Assembly: GCF_029813775.1 (NCBI RefSeq)
Contig: NZ_JARVKW010000023.1
Coordinates: 51,047-115,046, forward strand
Direction of reading: 5' to 3'
Length of the DNA stretch: 64,000 bases
From: Streptomyces sp. DH24
GTDB taxonomy: Bacteria; Actinomycetota; Actinomycetes; Streptomycetales; Streptomycetaceae
This document shows positions 39,871 to 51,297 of this stretch, in pieces. The position numbers and the translations under genes were made by a program. A model generated the notes under the pieces. It was not told the DNA's origin and ran no database searches. It saw nothing but the letters and a program-made list of their open reading frames with translations. Position 1 is the first letter of the stretch. Every line of letters begins with the position of its first letter.

Positions 39871-40638
39871 TCAGAGGAACTTGGCCTTGCCGGGGCCCTC
39901 CTCGACGAAGCTGCGCATGCCGCGCGCCCGGTCCTCGGTGGCGAACAGGCCCGCGAACCAGTTGCGCTCGACGGCGAGCCCGGTCTCGATGTCGGTCTCC
40001 AGGCCCGTGTCGACGGACTCCTTGGCGGCGCGCAGGGCGATGGCCGGTCCCCGCGCGAGCTTCGCGGCCCAGGCGTGCGCCTCGGTGTACACGTCGGCGG
40101 CCGGGACGACGCGGTCCACGAGGCCGATCGTGAGTGCCTCGTCGGCCTTGACGTGGCGGCCGGTGAAGATGAGGTCCTTGGCCTTGGAGGGGCCGACGAG
40201 CCGGGCCAGCCGCTGGGTGCCGCCGGCGCCCGGGATCAGCCCGAGCAGGATCTCCGGCTGGCCGAGCCGGGCGTTGTCCCCGGCGACGCGGAAGTCCGCG
40301 CACAGCGCCAGTTCGCAGCCGCCGCCGAGGGCGTAGCCGGTGACGGCGGCGACGACCGGCTTGGGGATGCGGGCGACGGCGGTGAAGGAGTCCTGCAGGG
40401 CGCGGGCGCGCAGGACCATCGCGATGTGGTCCATGGCCTGCATCTCCTTGATGTCCGCGCCGGCCGCGAACACCTTCTCGCCGCCGTAGATCACCACGGC
40501 GCGCACGTCGTCGCGGCGCGTGGCCTCCTCGGCGAGTTCCTTGAGCCGGTCCTGCGTGGCGATGTCCAGGGCGTTCATCGGCGGGCGGTCCAGGCGGAGC
40601 GTGCCGACGCCTTCGGCGACTTCGAGATTCACGGTCAT
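39871..40638 (-). CDS. enoyl-CoA hydratase/isomerase (crotonase family)
   Basis: 255 residues, starting MTVNLEVAEGVGTLRLDRPP. The oxyanion and CoA region is GGEKVFAAGADIKEM, and both catalytic glutamates are expected in GYALGGGCELALCAD and LGQPEILLGLIPGAGG, where they are present (Glu of CELA and of QPEI). Hydrates 2-enoyl-CoA in fatty acid beta-oxidation or a related pathway. Stands alone on the reverse strand, separated from the transpeptidase gene by a strong terminator. Confidence 0.95.
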   Translation of the reverse strand: MTVNLEVAEGVGTLRLDRPPMNALDIATQDRLKELAEEATRRDDVRAVVIYGGEKVFAAGADIKEMQAMDHIAMVLRARALQDSFTAVARIPKPVVAAVTGYALGGGCELALCADFRVAGDNARLGQPEILLGLIPGAGGTQRLARLVGPSKAKDLIFTGRHVKADEALTIGLVDRVVPAADVYTEAHAWAAKLARGPAIALRAAKESVDTGLETDIETGLAVERNWFAGLFATEDRARGMRSFVEEGPGKAKFL

Positions 40639-40665
40639 GCAGGCAGGTTAACGGGCACTAACGGC

Positions 40666-40701
40666 GGCGGGCCCGGTGCCGTACCTCACACCGGGCCCGC
40701 C
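40666..40701 (-). terminator. hairpin terminator after L,D-transpeptidase 1
   Basis: GGCGGGCCCGGTG and CACCGGGCCCGCC form a 13-pair stem with a 10 base loop, 15 bases past the stop of the transpeptidase gene at 40716. Confidence 0.75.
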
Positions 40702-40715
40702 GTCTCGCGCGAGGC

Positions 40716-41963
40716 TCAGGCCTTCCACTTCTCCCACGGCATGTTCCAGCCGTTGAGCCCGTTGTCGGGGGCGACAGTCCTGTCGTCGGAGTTCTTGACG
40801 ATCACGACGTCGCCGATCATCGAGCGGTTGAAGAACCAGGCGGCGGGCGCCTTCTTGTCCCAGCCGCCGCGCACGTCGCGCAGGCCGACGCAGCCGTGGC
40901 TGGCGTTGTAGTTGCCGAAGGCGTCGCCGCCCCAGTAGTTGCCGTGCAGGAAGGTGCCGGAGGTGGTCAGGCGCATGGCGTGCGGGACGTCCTTGATGTC
41001 GTACTCGCCGCCGTAGCCGACCGTTTCGCCGTTCATGCGGGTCACGGTGAGCTTCTCGCTGATGACCATCTGGCCGTTCCAGGTGTCGTAGCCGGGCTTG
41101 CCGGTGGTGACGGGGATGGTCCTGATCAGTTTGCCGTCGCGGACGACCTTCATCTTCCTGGTCTTGACGTCGACGGTGGAGACCTGGCTGCGGCCGATGG
41201 TGAACTTCACGGTCTTGGCCTGCTCGCCGTACACGCCGGGGCGGCCTTCGACGCCGTTGAGGTTGAGTTCGACGGTGACCTCGGTGCCGGCCTTCCAGTA
41301 CTTCTCCGGGCGGAAGTCGAGGCGGTCGTTGCCGAACCAGTGGCCGGCGACCTCGACGGCCGGTTCGGTCCTGACGGTGATGGCCTTCTCCACGTCCTCG
41401 GGCTTGGTGATGCCCCGGGTGAAGCGCAGGGAGAACGGCATTCCGACGCCGACGGTGGAGCCGTCCTCCGGGGTGAAGTGGCCGATGAAGGTGTTCTGTG
41501 GCGTGAGGGTGGTGAAGCCGGACTCGGCGGCGGCCGCGCGACCCTCGGAGTCCTTGGCGACCGCGTGCACCGAGTACTTGGTGGCGGCGGCCAGGTGGGT
41601 GGACGGCGTCCAGGTGGCGCCGTCGCCGGATATCTTCCCGGCTATCCGGCCGCCGTCGGAGTCCTTGACCACGACCTCGGTCAGCCGGCCCTTGGCGGCG
41701 GTGACCTTGAGGGCGCCGCTGGTGTCGACGGACTTCGCGCCGTCCTTCGGGGCGATGGTGACGACCGCCTCGGACTGCTTGCTCTGCGCGGCGCCGGCGC
41801 CGTTGCCCTTGCCGTCCTCGCCGCCCGAGGCGGAGTCCGGACCGCCGCCCCCGCACGCGGTGACGGCCAGCATCAGGACCCCGAGTGTCAGCGCCAGGAC
41901 GCCTCGGCCCCGGTGTCGCCCCCGCGCGTCAACCGAAGCCCCCGGTATCGGTCGCACATTCAC
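40716..41963 (-). CDS. L,D-transpeptidase lipoprotein 1 (YkuD domain with Ig-like domains)
   Basis: 415 residues. Signal GVLALTLGVLMLAVTACGGG with lipidation cysteine, then a Gly/Ser/Ala linker, two beta-rich Ig-like domains (about 65-290) and a YkuD catalytic domain. The active site is HGNYWG then ASHGCVGLRDV, with the nucleophilic Cys. These enzymes make 3-3 peptidoglycan crosslinks. The C-terminus DNGLNGWNMPWEKWKA is a family tail. A paralogue lies just upstream on the same strand. Confidence 0.95.
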   Translation of the reverse strand: MNVRPIPGASVDARGRHRGRGVLALTLGVLMLAVTACGGGGPDSASGGEDGKGNGAGAAQSKQSEAVVTIAPKDGAKSVDTSGALKVTAAKGRLTEVVVKDSDGGRIAGKISGDGATWTPSTHLAAATKYSVHAVAKDSEGRAAAAESGFTTLTPQNTFIGHFTPEDGSTVGVGMPFSLRFTRGITKPEDVEKAITVRTEPAVEVAGHWFGNDRLDFRPEKYWKAGTEVTVELNLNGVEGRPGVYGEQAKTVKFTIGRSQVSTVDVKTRKMKVVRDGKLIRTIPVTTGKPGYDTWNGQMVISEKLTVTRMNGETVGYGGEYDIKDVPHAMRLTTSGTFLHGNYWGGDAFGNYNASHGCVGLRDVRGGWDKKAPAAWFFNRSMIGDVVIVKNSDDRTVAPDNGLNGWNMPWEKWKA

Positions 41964-42127
41964 TTGTTTCTCCCCTCACAGGGCCCCGTCGGGGCCCACC
42001 CCCAAGCGCGTCCCGCGCGCACTTGGCGCATATTAACCGCATGGTCAGGGGCGTTGACGTGGTGCGACTGTCACTGTTCCGTACCGACTTCGGCGGCACC
42101 GGCGCGTTTCGCCGCGGCCGTTCCACT

Positions 42128-43366
42128 TCACCTCTGCTTCACCGCGCTGCCCGCCTTCCACGCCCGCCAGCCCAGGTTCCAGCCGCCGAGGCCGTTGTCG
42201 GGGGCGACCTTCCGGTCCTTGCTGCCCACGACCTCGACGACGTCCCCGATCAGGCTGCGGTCGAAGAACCAGCCGGCCGGGGTGTCCGCGCCGCCGCCCT
42301 TCACGTCGCGCAGTCCGACGCAGCCGTGGCTGACATTGGTGCGTCCGAACACACTGGACGGCGCCCAGTAGTTGCCGTGCAGGAAGGTGCCGGATTCGGT
42401 CAGGCGCATGGCGTGCGGGACGTCGGGGATGTCGTACTCGCCGCCGAAGCCGACCGTGCGGCTGTCCATGCGGGTCACGTCGAGCATCTCCGTGACCACC
42501 ATCTTCCCGTTGTACGTGGTGGTCTTCGGCGCCCCGGCCGTGACCGGCACGGTGGCGAGGAGTTCGCCGTCGCGCCGGACCCGCATGGTGTGCCGGGCGG
42601 CGTCCACCACGGAGACCTGGCTGCGGCCGACGGTGAAGGTGAACGTCTTGTCCTGCAGGCCGTAGACGCCGGGCGCGCCCTCGACGTCGCGGAAGCGGAG
42701 GTCGACGGTGACGCGGGTGCCGGGCTTCCAGTAGTGCTCGGGGCGGAAGTCGAGGCGGTCCCTGCCGAACCAGTGCGGGCGGATCTCGGCGGCGGGGCTT
42801 GCGGTGACGCGGACGGCGCGTTCGACGGCGGCGCGGTGCGTGATCTCCCGGTTGAACTCCAGGGAAACGATCATGCCGGTGCCGACGGTGGCGCGGTTCT
42901 CCGGGGTGACGTAGCCAATGAAGCGTTCCTCGGGCACGTGGGTGGTGAACGTGGTGTGCCGGGCCGAGCGGCGGCCGTGGCCGTCCAGGGCGACGACGTC
43001 GACCGTGTACCGGGCGGCGAGCGCCAGCCGGTCCTCGGCGGGCTCCCAGCGCAGCCCGTCGGCGGAGATCCGGCCGGGCACCGGCGTCTCCCGGGCGTCC
43101 TGGGACCTGACCACCCTCACCCTCTCCAGCCGCCCGCCGGGCACCCGTACCCGCAGCTTCTCGTCGGGCCGGACGCCGCGGGTGCCGTCGTCGGGCGTGA
43201 TCCGGATGTGTTCCTCGGGTCCGGGCGGCTTGCCGAGTCCGCCCATGCCGATGCCGCCGGGGGTGTCACCCGTGCAGCCGACGGCCCCGGCCAGCAGCCC
43301 TGCCCATGTCAGTACGGCGGCCAGTGCGGCCCCCGCGCGCCGCGCGCGCCCTTGTACGTGCCTCAC
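42128..43366 (-). CDS. L,D-transpeptidase lipoprotein 2 (YkuD domain with Ig-like domains)
   Basis: 412 residues from a GTG (VRHVQGRARR), taken in preference to a TTG four codons earlier; neither has a strong ribosome site. Signal ends LLAGAVGC. Same architecture as the neighbour: Ig-like domains, then HGNYWAPSS and VSHGCVGLRDVKGGG with the nucleophilic Cys, and the tail DNGLGGWNLGWRAWKAGSA. The two are a tandem duplication 164 bp apart. The start is 151 bp from divergent glgX, which must hold both promoters. Confidence 0.94.
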   Translation of the reverse strand: MRHVQGRARRAGAALAAVLTWAGLLAGAVGCTGDTPGGIGMGGLGKPPGPEEHIRITPDDGTRGVRPDEKLRVRVPGGRLERVRVVRSQDARETPVPGRISADGLRWEPAEDRLALAARYTVDVVALDGHGRRSARHTTFTTHVPEERFIGYVTPENRATVGTGMIVSLEFNREITHRAAVERAVRVTASPAAEIRPHWFGRDRLDFRPEHYWKPGTRVTVDLRFRDVEGAPGVYGLQDKTFTFTVGRSQVSVVDAARHTMRVRRDGELLATVPVTAGAPKTTTYNGKMVVTEMLDVTRMDSRTVGFGGEYDIPDVPHAMRLTESGTFLHGNYWAPSSVFGRTNVSHGCVGLRDVKGGGADTPAGWFFDRSLIGDVVEVVGSKDRKVAPDNGLGGWNLGWRAWKAGSAVKQR

Positions 43367-43517
43367 GTGAGGGCACAACGATCAGCCCCGCCCCGGGGAA
43401 ACGTGAGTGCGAGCCGTGCGGTGGGCAGACTGAGGGGAAGGACGACGCGACGGGAGCCCCGGGCCGGGACGCCGGGGGCCCGTGCGGACCGTTCCGGGAG
43501 CCGTGGGAGGCGGATAG

Positions 43518-45782
<2,265 letters not shown>

Positions 45783-45811
45783 CCTCGAACCCGGCCAAAA
45801 CTCGGTGGGCA

Positions 45812-45834
45812 GTGTCAGTGGCGTTCCGTAGGCT
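45812..45834 (+). promoter_or_regulatory. RecA-NDp-like (PafBC-type) promoter, near-leaderless
   Basis: GTGTCAGT (45812-45819), nine bases beginning GGC (45820-45828), then TAGGCT (45829-45834). As I recall the mycobacterial LexA-independent recA promoter consensus, it is TTGTCAGT, nine bases beginning GGC, TAG and a T three bases on. Here 7 of the first 8, GGC, TAG and the last T agree, with the same spacing. The -10 ends 8 bases before the ATG of the first ABC gene, so the message would be leaderless or nearly so; no ribosome site is present, which agrees. Confidence 0.65.
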
Positions 45835-45842
45835 CGCGCCTG

Positions 45843-47651
45843 ATGCCGACCCAACCCGCCGCCGCCGAGGACCGTTCCGCCGTTCGTGCCCTGCTGCGCC
45901 TGTGGCCGTACGTGCGGCCGGTGCGGGTGCGGCTGTTCACCGCCGCGTTCGTCGCCGTCACCGCGTCCTGCCTGGGCCTGGTGATCCCGCTCGTCCTGAA
46001 GTGGATGGTGGACGGGCCGATCGCCGACCGGGACCCGGCGGGCGTGTGGCTGGGCGCGCTGTACCTGCTGCTGCTCGGGCTCGGGGAGGCCCTGCTGTTC
46101 GGGCTGCGGCGCTGGCTCGTGGCGCGGCCCCTGTCGCGCGTCGAGGCGGAGATGCGGGCCGACCTCTACCGGCATCTGCAGCGGCTGCCGGTCGCCTTCC
46201 ACGACCGGTGGCCGTCGGGGCAGTTGCTGTCGCGGGCGACCACCGACCTGATGCTGCTGCGCATGTTCCTCGCCTTCCCGTTGACGTTCCTCCTGGTCAA
46301 CGGCGTGACGATCGTCGTCGGCGTGATCATCATGCTGATGCAGGACTGGACCCTCGGGCTCGTCATCCTCGGGCCCGCCGTCCCCCTGATGGTCACCTGC
46401 GTGATCTTCGAGAAGCGGTACGCGCGCGTGGCGCGGCTCGCGCAGGACCAGGTCGGGGATCTGACGACGGTCGTCGAGGAGAGCGTGCTCGGCATCCGCG
46501 TCATCAAGGGCTTCGGCCGGCACCGCAGCCAGGCCCGCGCCTTCCGCGAGCTGTCGGACACCCTGCGCGGCACGGAGCTGCGCAAGGCGGGCCTGCTGGC
46601 GACGATCTGGGGCGTCATCGTCACCCTGCCCGAACTGGCCATCGGCGCGGCCCTGGTGGTGGGCGCCGTCCAGGTCGCGGACGGCGAGCTGTCCGCGGGC
46701 ACGCTGGTCGCGTTCCTGTCCACGGCGCTGGCGCTGCGCTGGCCGATCGACTCCATCGGCTTCCTGCTGGCCATGAGCCAGGAGGCGGCGACGGCGACGG
46801 AGCGCTACTTCGAGGTGATGGACGCCGAGGAGGAGTCGCAGGTGCGGGCCCGCCCCGAGGCCGGCCGCCCCGACGGCATCCGCTTCGACGACGTCACCTT
46901 CCGCTATCCCGACGCCGCCCCCGGCTCCCCGCCCGTCCTGGCCGGCGTGACGCTGCACATCCGCCCCGGCGAGTCGATGGCCCTCGTCGGCGCGACCGGC
47001 AGCGGCAAGACCACCCTCACCGCCCTGGTCCCCCGCCTCCACGAGCTCACCTCGGGCCGCATCACCCTCGACGGCGTCGACATCACCCGCATGTCCCGCG
47101 AGACGCTCCGCTCCCAGGTCGCCGTGGCCTTCGAGGAGCCCACGCTCTTCTCGGCGACCGTCGGTGAGAACGTCCTGATGGGCGCCGGACCCGACGCCGG
47201 CGAGGAGGAGCTGCGCCGCGCCCTCGACGTCGCCCGGGCCGACTTCGTGCACGCCCTGCCGCGGGGCGCGGACACCCAGGTCGGCGAGCAGGGCCTCAGC
47301 CTCTCCGGCGGCCAGCGTCAGCGCCTCGCCCTGGCCCGCGCGGTCGTCGGCCGCCCCGGCTTCCTCGTCCTGGACGATCCGCTGTCCGCGCTGGACGTGC
47401 ACACGGAGGCCGCCGTGGAGGCCGCGCTGCGCCGGGTGCTCGCCGACACGACCGCGCTGATCGTCGCCCACCGCCCGTCCACGGTGCAGCTCGCCGACCG
47501 CGTCGCCCTGTTGTCCGGGGGCCGGATCGCCGCCGTCGGCACCCATCACGAACTGCTGCGCACCAACGCGGAGTACGCGTATCTGATGTCCGGCCTCGAC
47601 CGCACCCCGCGCGAGGCCGTGGAAGAAGAGGAAGCGGAGGCCGAGCGATGA
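45843..47651 (+). CDS. ABC exporter half-transporter 1 (degenerate-site partner)
   Basis: 602 residues: six membrane helices (about 30-310), then an ATPase domain. Walker A GATGSGKT at 383-390 and signature LSGGQ at 487-491 are intact, but the Walker B catalytic Glu is Asp512 (LVLDDPLSALD) and the Q-loop Gln is Glu431 (AFEEPTLF); the H-loop His543 is kept. This fits the noncatalytic subunit of a heterodimer, with the next gene as partner. The stop overlaps the following ATG (ATGA). It starts right after a RecA-NDp-like promoter without a ribosome site. Exported substrate unknown. Confidence 0.93.
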   Translation: MPTQPAAAEDRSAVRALLRLWPYVRPVRVRLFTAAFVAVTASCLGLVIPLVLKWMVDGPIADRDPAGVWLGALYLLLLGLGEALLFGLRRWLVARPLSRVEAEMRADLYRHLQRLPVAFHDRWPSGQLLSRATTDLMLLRMFLAFPLTFLLVNGVTIVVGVIIMLMQDWTLGLVILGPAVPLMVTCVIFEKRYARVARLAQDQVGDLTTVVEESVLGIRVIKGFGRHRSQARAFRELSDTLRGTELRKAGLLATIWGVIVTLPELAIGAALVVGAVQVADGELSAGTLVAFLSTALALRWPIDSIGFLLAMSQEAATATERYFEVMDAEEESQVRARPEAGRPDGIRFDDVTFRYPDAAPGSPPVLAGVTLHIRPGESMALVGATGSGKTTLTALVPRLHELTSGRITLDGVDITRMSRETLRSQVAVAFEEPTLFSATVGENVLMGAGPDAGEEELRRALDVARADFVHALPRGADTQVGEQGLSLSGGQRQRLALARAVVGRPGFLVLDDPLSALDVHTEAAVEAALRRVLADTTALIVAHRPSTVQLADRVALLSGGRIAAVGTHHELLRTNAEYAYLMSGLDRTPREAVEEEEAEAER

Positions 47652-49507
47652 CCGCGCCGACGACGTCCGTTCCCGCCACCGACGACGGGGACCGGCCGGA
47701 CCCGGCGCCCGGCGCCGGCGACGCCTTCGACCGGGACGTCCTGCCCTCCGCCCCGGGTGCGACGGGCGCGCTGCTGCGTTCCCTGCTCGCGCCGATGAAG
47801 GCGCGCGTCGCCGTGACCGCGCTCCTGCTGCTGCTCCAGCAGGCGGCGGTGCAGGCGGGCCCGCTGCTGGTGGCGTACGCCATCGACCGCGCGGTGCCCG
47901 CGTTCCGCGACCACGACCGGGGGCCGCTGATCGCGGTGGCCGTGGGCTATCTGCTGTGCGCGCTCGCCTCGGGCGTGCTCCAGTACGCGTTCATCGTCGC
48001 CTCCGCCCACGTCAACCAGGGCGTGCTGCTCGATCTGCGCGGCCGGATCTTCCGCCACGCCCAGGCGCTCAGCGTCGACTTCCACGAGCGCTACACCTCG
48101 GGCCGGCTCATCTCCCCGGCCACCACGGACGTCGAGTCGCTGCGCGAGCTGCTGGACGAAGGGCTTCAGGAGCTCGTCTCGGTGATCCTGTCCTTCGTCT
48201 ACATCTCGGCGCTGCTGCTCTGGCTGGACCTGGGGCTCGGCGCGGTCGCGGTGGCGTCGTTCGGGCCGCTGTACCTGCTGGTGCGGGTCTACCGGCGGCG
48301 CGCGGGCCGGGTGTACCGGGCCCGGTCCACGGCCATCGCGGCGGTGATCGTGAAGTTCGTGGAGACGATGAACGGCATCCGGCCGGTGCGCGCGTTCCGC
48401 CGCGAGACCGTCAACGACGCGGACTTCCGGGTCCTGAACCGGCGGCACGAGCGGACGAACGGCGACGCGCTGCTGGAGATGGCAAGGTACGTGGTCGGCT
48501 CGCGGCTGGTCGCGAACACGGCGGTCGCGCTGATCGTGCTGTGGGGCGCGCACCGGGTCGCGCAGGACACGCTGGCCCTCGGTGTGCTGGCGGCGGCGGT
48601 GCTGTACCTGCGGCGGCTGTACGACCCGATCGACCGGCTCGGCATGTTCCTGAACTCGTACCAGTCGGCGGCGGCCTCGCTGGAGAAGATCGCGGGGCTG
48701 CTGGCGCAGACGCCGTCGGTGCCGGAGCCGGTGGCACCGAAGGAGCTGCCGCCGCCGGCGGGCGACCGGCCCGGCCGCACGGTCGTCTTCGACGGGGTGA
48801 GCTTCGGCTACCGCACCGGCGGCGAGGTGCTGCCCCGCTTCGACCTGACGATCCCGGCCGGGCAGACCGTCGCCGTGGTCGGCTCGACCGGCGCGGGCAA
48901 GTCGACGCTGGCGAAGCTGCTCGCCCGCTTCTACGACCCGTCCGGCGGGCGGGTGCTGCTGGACGGCGTGGACCTGCGGGACCTGGCCTTCCCGGAGCTG
49001 CGGCGCGGGGTGGTGATGGTGACGCAGGAGGCGTTCCTGTTCTCCGGCACGGTCGCCGAGAACATCGCCATCGGTCGCCCGGACGCCTCGCGCGAGGACA
49101 TCGAGCGGGCCGCGAAGGCGATCGGCGCGCACGACTTCATCAGCGCCCTGCCCGACGGCTACGACACCGACGTCCGCAAGCGCGGCGGCCGGATCTCCGC
49201 CGGGCAGCGGCAACTCGTGGCGTTCGCGCGGGCGTTGCTCGCCGACCCGGCGGTGGTGATCCTGGACGAGGCGACGAGTTCGCTGGACGTCCCCGGTGAG
49301 CGGGCCGTGCAGCGGGCGATGGCGACGGTGCTGAAGGGGCGTACGGCGGTCGTCATCGCGCACCGGCTGTCCACGGTCGAGATCGCGGACCGGGTGCTGG
49401 TCATGGCGCGGGGCCGCGTCGTCGAGGACGGCACCCCGGCCGAACTCGTCGGCGGCACCGGCAGGTTCGCGGATCTGCACCGGGCGTGGCGGGACAGCCT
49501 GGCGTGA
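47648..49507 (+). CDS. ABC exporter half-transporter 2 (catalytic-site partner)
   Basis: 619 residues with a Pro/Asp-rich N-terminal tail of about 35, six membrane helices and an ATPase domain. Walker A GSTGAGKS (412-419), Q-loop Gln460, Walker B with catalytic Glu541 (VVILDEATSSLD), His572, but the signature is ISAGQ (516-520). With half-transporter 1, its good Walker motifs face the good LSGGQ of the partner, giving one canonical site and one weak site. Coupled to neighbours by 4 base overlaps on both sides. Confidence 0.93.
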   Translation: MTAPTTSVPATDDGDRPDPAPGAGDAFDRDVLPSAPGATGALLRSLLAPMKARVAVTALLLLLQQAAVQAGPLLVAYAIDRAVPAFRDHDRGPLIAVAVGYLLCALASGVLQYAFIVASAHVNQGVLLDLRGRIFRHAQALSVDFHERYTSGRLISPATTDVESLRELLDEGLQELVSVILSFVYISALLLWLDLGLGAVAVASFGPLYLLVRVYRRRAGRVYRARSTAIAAVIVKFVETMNGIRPVRAFRRETVNDADFRVLNRRHERTNGDALLEMARYVVGSRLVANTAVALIVLWGAHRVAQDTLALGVLAAAVLYLRRLYDPIDRLGMFLNSYQSAAASLEKIAGLLAQTPSVPEPVAPKELPPPAGDRPGRTVVFDGVSFGYRTGGEVLPRFDLTIPAGQTVAVVGSTGAGKSTLAKLLARFYDPSGGRVLLDGVDLRDLAFPELRRGVVMVTQEAFLFSGTVAENIAIGRPDASREDIERAAKAIGAHDFISALPDGYDTDVRKRGGRISAGQRQLVAFARALLADPAVVILDEATSSLDVPGERAVQRAMATVLKGRTAVVIAHRLSTVEIADRVLVMARGRVVEDGTPAELVGGTGRFADLHRAWRDSLA

Positions 49508-51297
49508 CGCGGGTCAGGGGGATCGACGCGTACGAGGACCCCGGCACGCCCGACACCCGGGGCGGGGCGCGGTACCTGTGGTGGCTGGTCGGGCGGCAGC
49601 GCGCGCGATGCGCGGCGGGGGCGCTGATCGCCAGTGTGTGGATGGTGCTGCTGGCGGCGACGCCGTATCTGATGTCCCGGGCGATCGACGAAGGGCTGGA
49701 GGCGGGCGACACGGGTGCGCTGGCCCGGTGGTGCGCGGCGCTGGTCGCGTTCGGGGGTCTGTCGGCGTGGCTGGGCATCATGCGGCACCGCACGATGACG
49801 CGGGTGCGGATGGACGCCAACTTCCGCACCGTGAAGGTCGTGGTGGGCCAGGCGGTGCGGCTGGGCTCGGCGCTGTCGCGGCAGGTGGGCGCCGGGGATG
49901 TCGTCACGATCGGCGTGGGCGACGTCCAGACGATCAGTCAGGCGCTGACGGTCGTGGGGCCCGGGGTCGGCTCGGTCGTCGCCTATGTGACGGTCGCCGT
50001 GCTGCTGGTGTCGCTGTCGCCGCTCATCGCCGTGCTGGTGCTCCTCGGCATCCCGGTGATCGTGCTGCTGGTGGGGCCGCTGCTGCGCCGGTTGCAGGGC
50101 GCGGAGACCGAGTACCGGGAGCGGCAGGGGGTGCTGACGGAGCGGATCGGCGACCTGGCGGGCGGGCTGCGGGTCCTCAACGGGCTGGGCGGCAAGGGCC
50201 TGGTCGCCGACGCCTTCCGGGCGGACTCCCGGCGGCTGCGCGAACAGGGTTACCGAGTGGGGGCGGTGACCAGCTGGGTGCAGGCGCTCGGCGTCGGACT
50301 GCCGACGCTGTTCCTGGCCGTGGTGACGTGGCCGGCGGCCCGGCTCGCGGCGCGTGGGGAGATCAGCCTCGGCGAGCTGGTGTCGGTGTACGGGTATGTC
50401 GCGGTGCTGGTGGGGCCGGTGGCGTTCTGGGTGGAGTGCGGCTACCAGATCAGCCGCGGTCTGGTGGCCGCGCGCCGCGTCGTGCGGTTCCTGCGGCTGG
50501 AGCCCGCGGCGGACACCGGCACGCGGGACGCCCCGGCCGAGCCGTCGGTGCTGCACGACCCGGCGTCCGGGGTGCGGGTGCTGCCCGGCCGGCTGACCGC
50601 GCTGGCCTGCGCCCGGCCCGCCGACGCGGCCGCCGTGCTGGACCGGCTCGGCCGCTGCGCCCCGTCGGACGCCACCTGGGGCGGGGTGCGTCTGGACGGG
50701 ATCGCGCTGCCCCGCGTACGGGAGCGGATCCTGGTCGCCGACCACGAGGCCGACCTGTTCGCCGGGCCGCTGCGTGAGCTGGTCGGCGGGCGGTGGGGGC
50801 CGCAGGGCCGGGGCGAGGACGCGATCCGGCGCGCGCTGCACGCGGCGGCGGCCGACGACATCGTTCCCGGGCTGCCCGACGGGCTGGACTCGGCGGTGGC
50901 CGCCCAGGGCCGCAGCCTGTCCGGCGGGCAGCGTCAACGCGTCCGGCTGGCGCGGGCGTTGCACGCCGACCCGGAGGTGCTGCTCGCCGTGGAGCCCACG
51001 TCCGCGCTGGACGCCCACACGGAGGCCACGGTCGCGGACCGGCTGGGGGCGGCCCGGACCGGGCGTACGACGGTGCTGACGACGACGTCCCCGCTGGTCC
51101 TGGCCCGCGCGGACACGGTCACGTACCTGCACGACGGCAAGGCGGTCGCCACGGGCACCCACCTGGAACTGCTGGACCGCGAGCCGGGCTACCGCGCGCT
51201 GGTGGCGCGGGACACGGAGGGGCCGGGGGACGAGGGGACGGCGGGCCGGACGGCCGGACCGTCCGACGAGAGGGCGGCGGGAGGACCGGTGCGATGA
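49504..51297 (+). CDS. ABC exporter half-transporter 3 (Walker A lost)
   Basis: 597 residues from a GTG overlapping the previous stop (GTGA). Six membrane helices, then a severely degenerate ATPase: the Walker A position reads ALACARPADAA, with no Gly-rich loop or Lys; Walker B is VLLAVEPTSALD with Asp replaced by Val496; the H-loop His is replaced (VLTTTSP). Yet the signature LSGGQRQRVRLARAL (472-476) is perfect. It therefore cannot bind ATP normally by itself but can complete a site on half-transporter 4. It does not look like a decaying pseudogene, because the membrane part and the frame are intact. Confidence 0.92.
   Translation: MTRVRGIDAYEDPGTPDTRGGARYLWWLVGRQRARCAAGALIASVWMVLLAATPYLMSRAIDEGLEAGDTGALARWCAALVAFGGLSAWLGIMRHRTMTRVRMDANFRTVKVVVGQAVRLGSALSRQVGAGDVVTIGVGDVQTISQALTVVGPGVGSVVAYVTVAVLLVSLSPLIAVLVLLGIPVIVLLVGPLLRRLQGAETEYRERQGVLTERIGDLAGGLRVLNGLGGKGLVADAFRADSRRLREQGYRVGAVTSWVQALGVGLPTLFLAVVTWPAARLAARGEISLGELVSVYGYVAVLVGPVAFWVECGYQISRGLVAARRVVRFLRLEPAADTGTRDAPAEPSVLHDPASGVRVLPGRLTALACARPADAAAVLDRLGRCAPSDATWGGVRLDGIALPRVRERILVADHEADLFAGPLRELVGGRWGPQGRGEDAIRRALHAAAADDIVPGLPDGLDSAVAAQGRSLSGGQRQRVRLARALHADPEVLLAVEPTSALDAHTEATVADRLGAARTGRTTVLTTTSPLVLARADTVTYLHDGKAVATGTHLELLDREPGYRALVARDTEGPGDEGTAGRTAGPSDERAAGGPVR

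Noticed and set aside
49504..51297. Half-transporter 3 as a pseudogene
   Set aside because: The frame, membrane helices, coupling to neighbours and a perfect LSGGQ argue for a functional degenerate partner.
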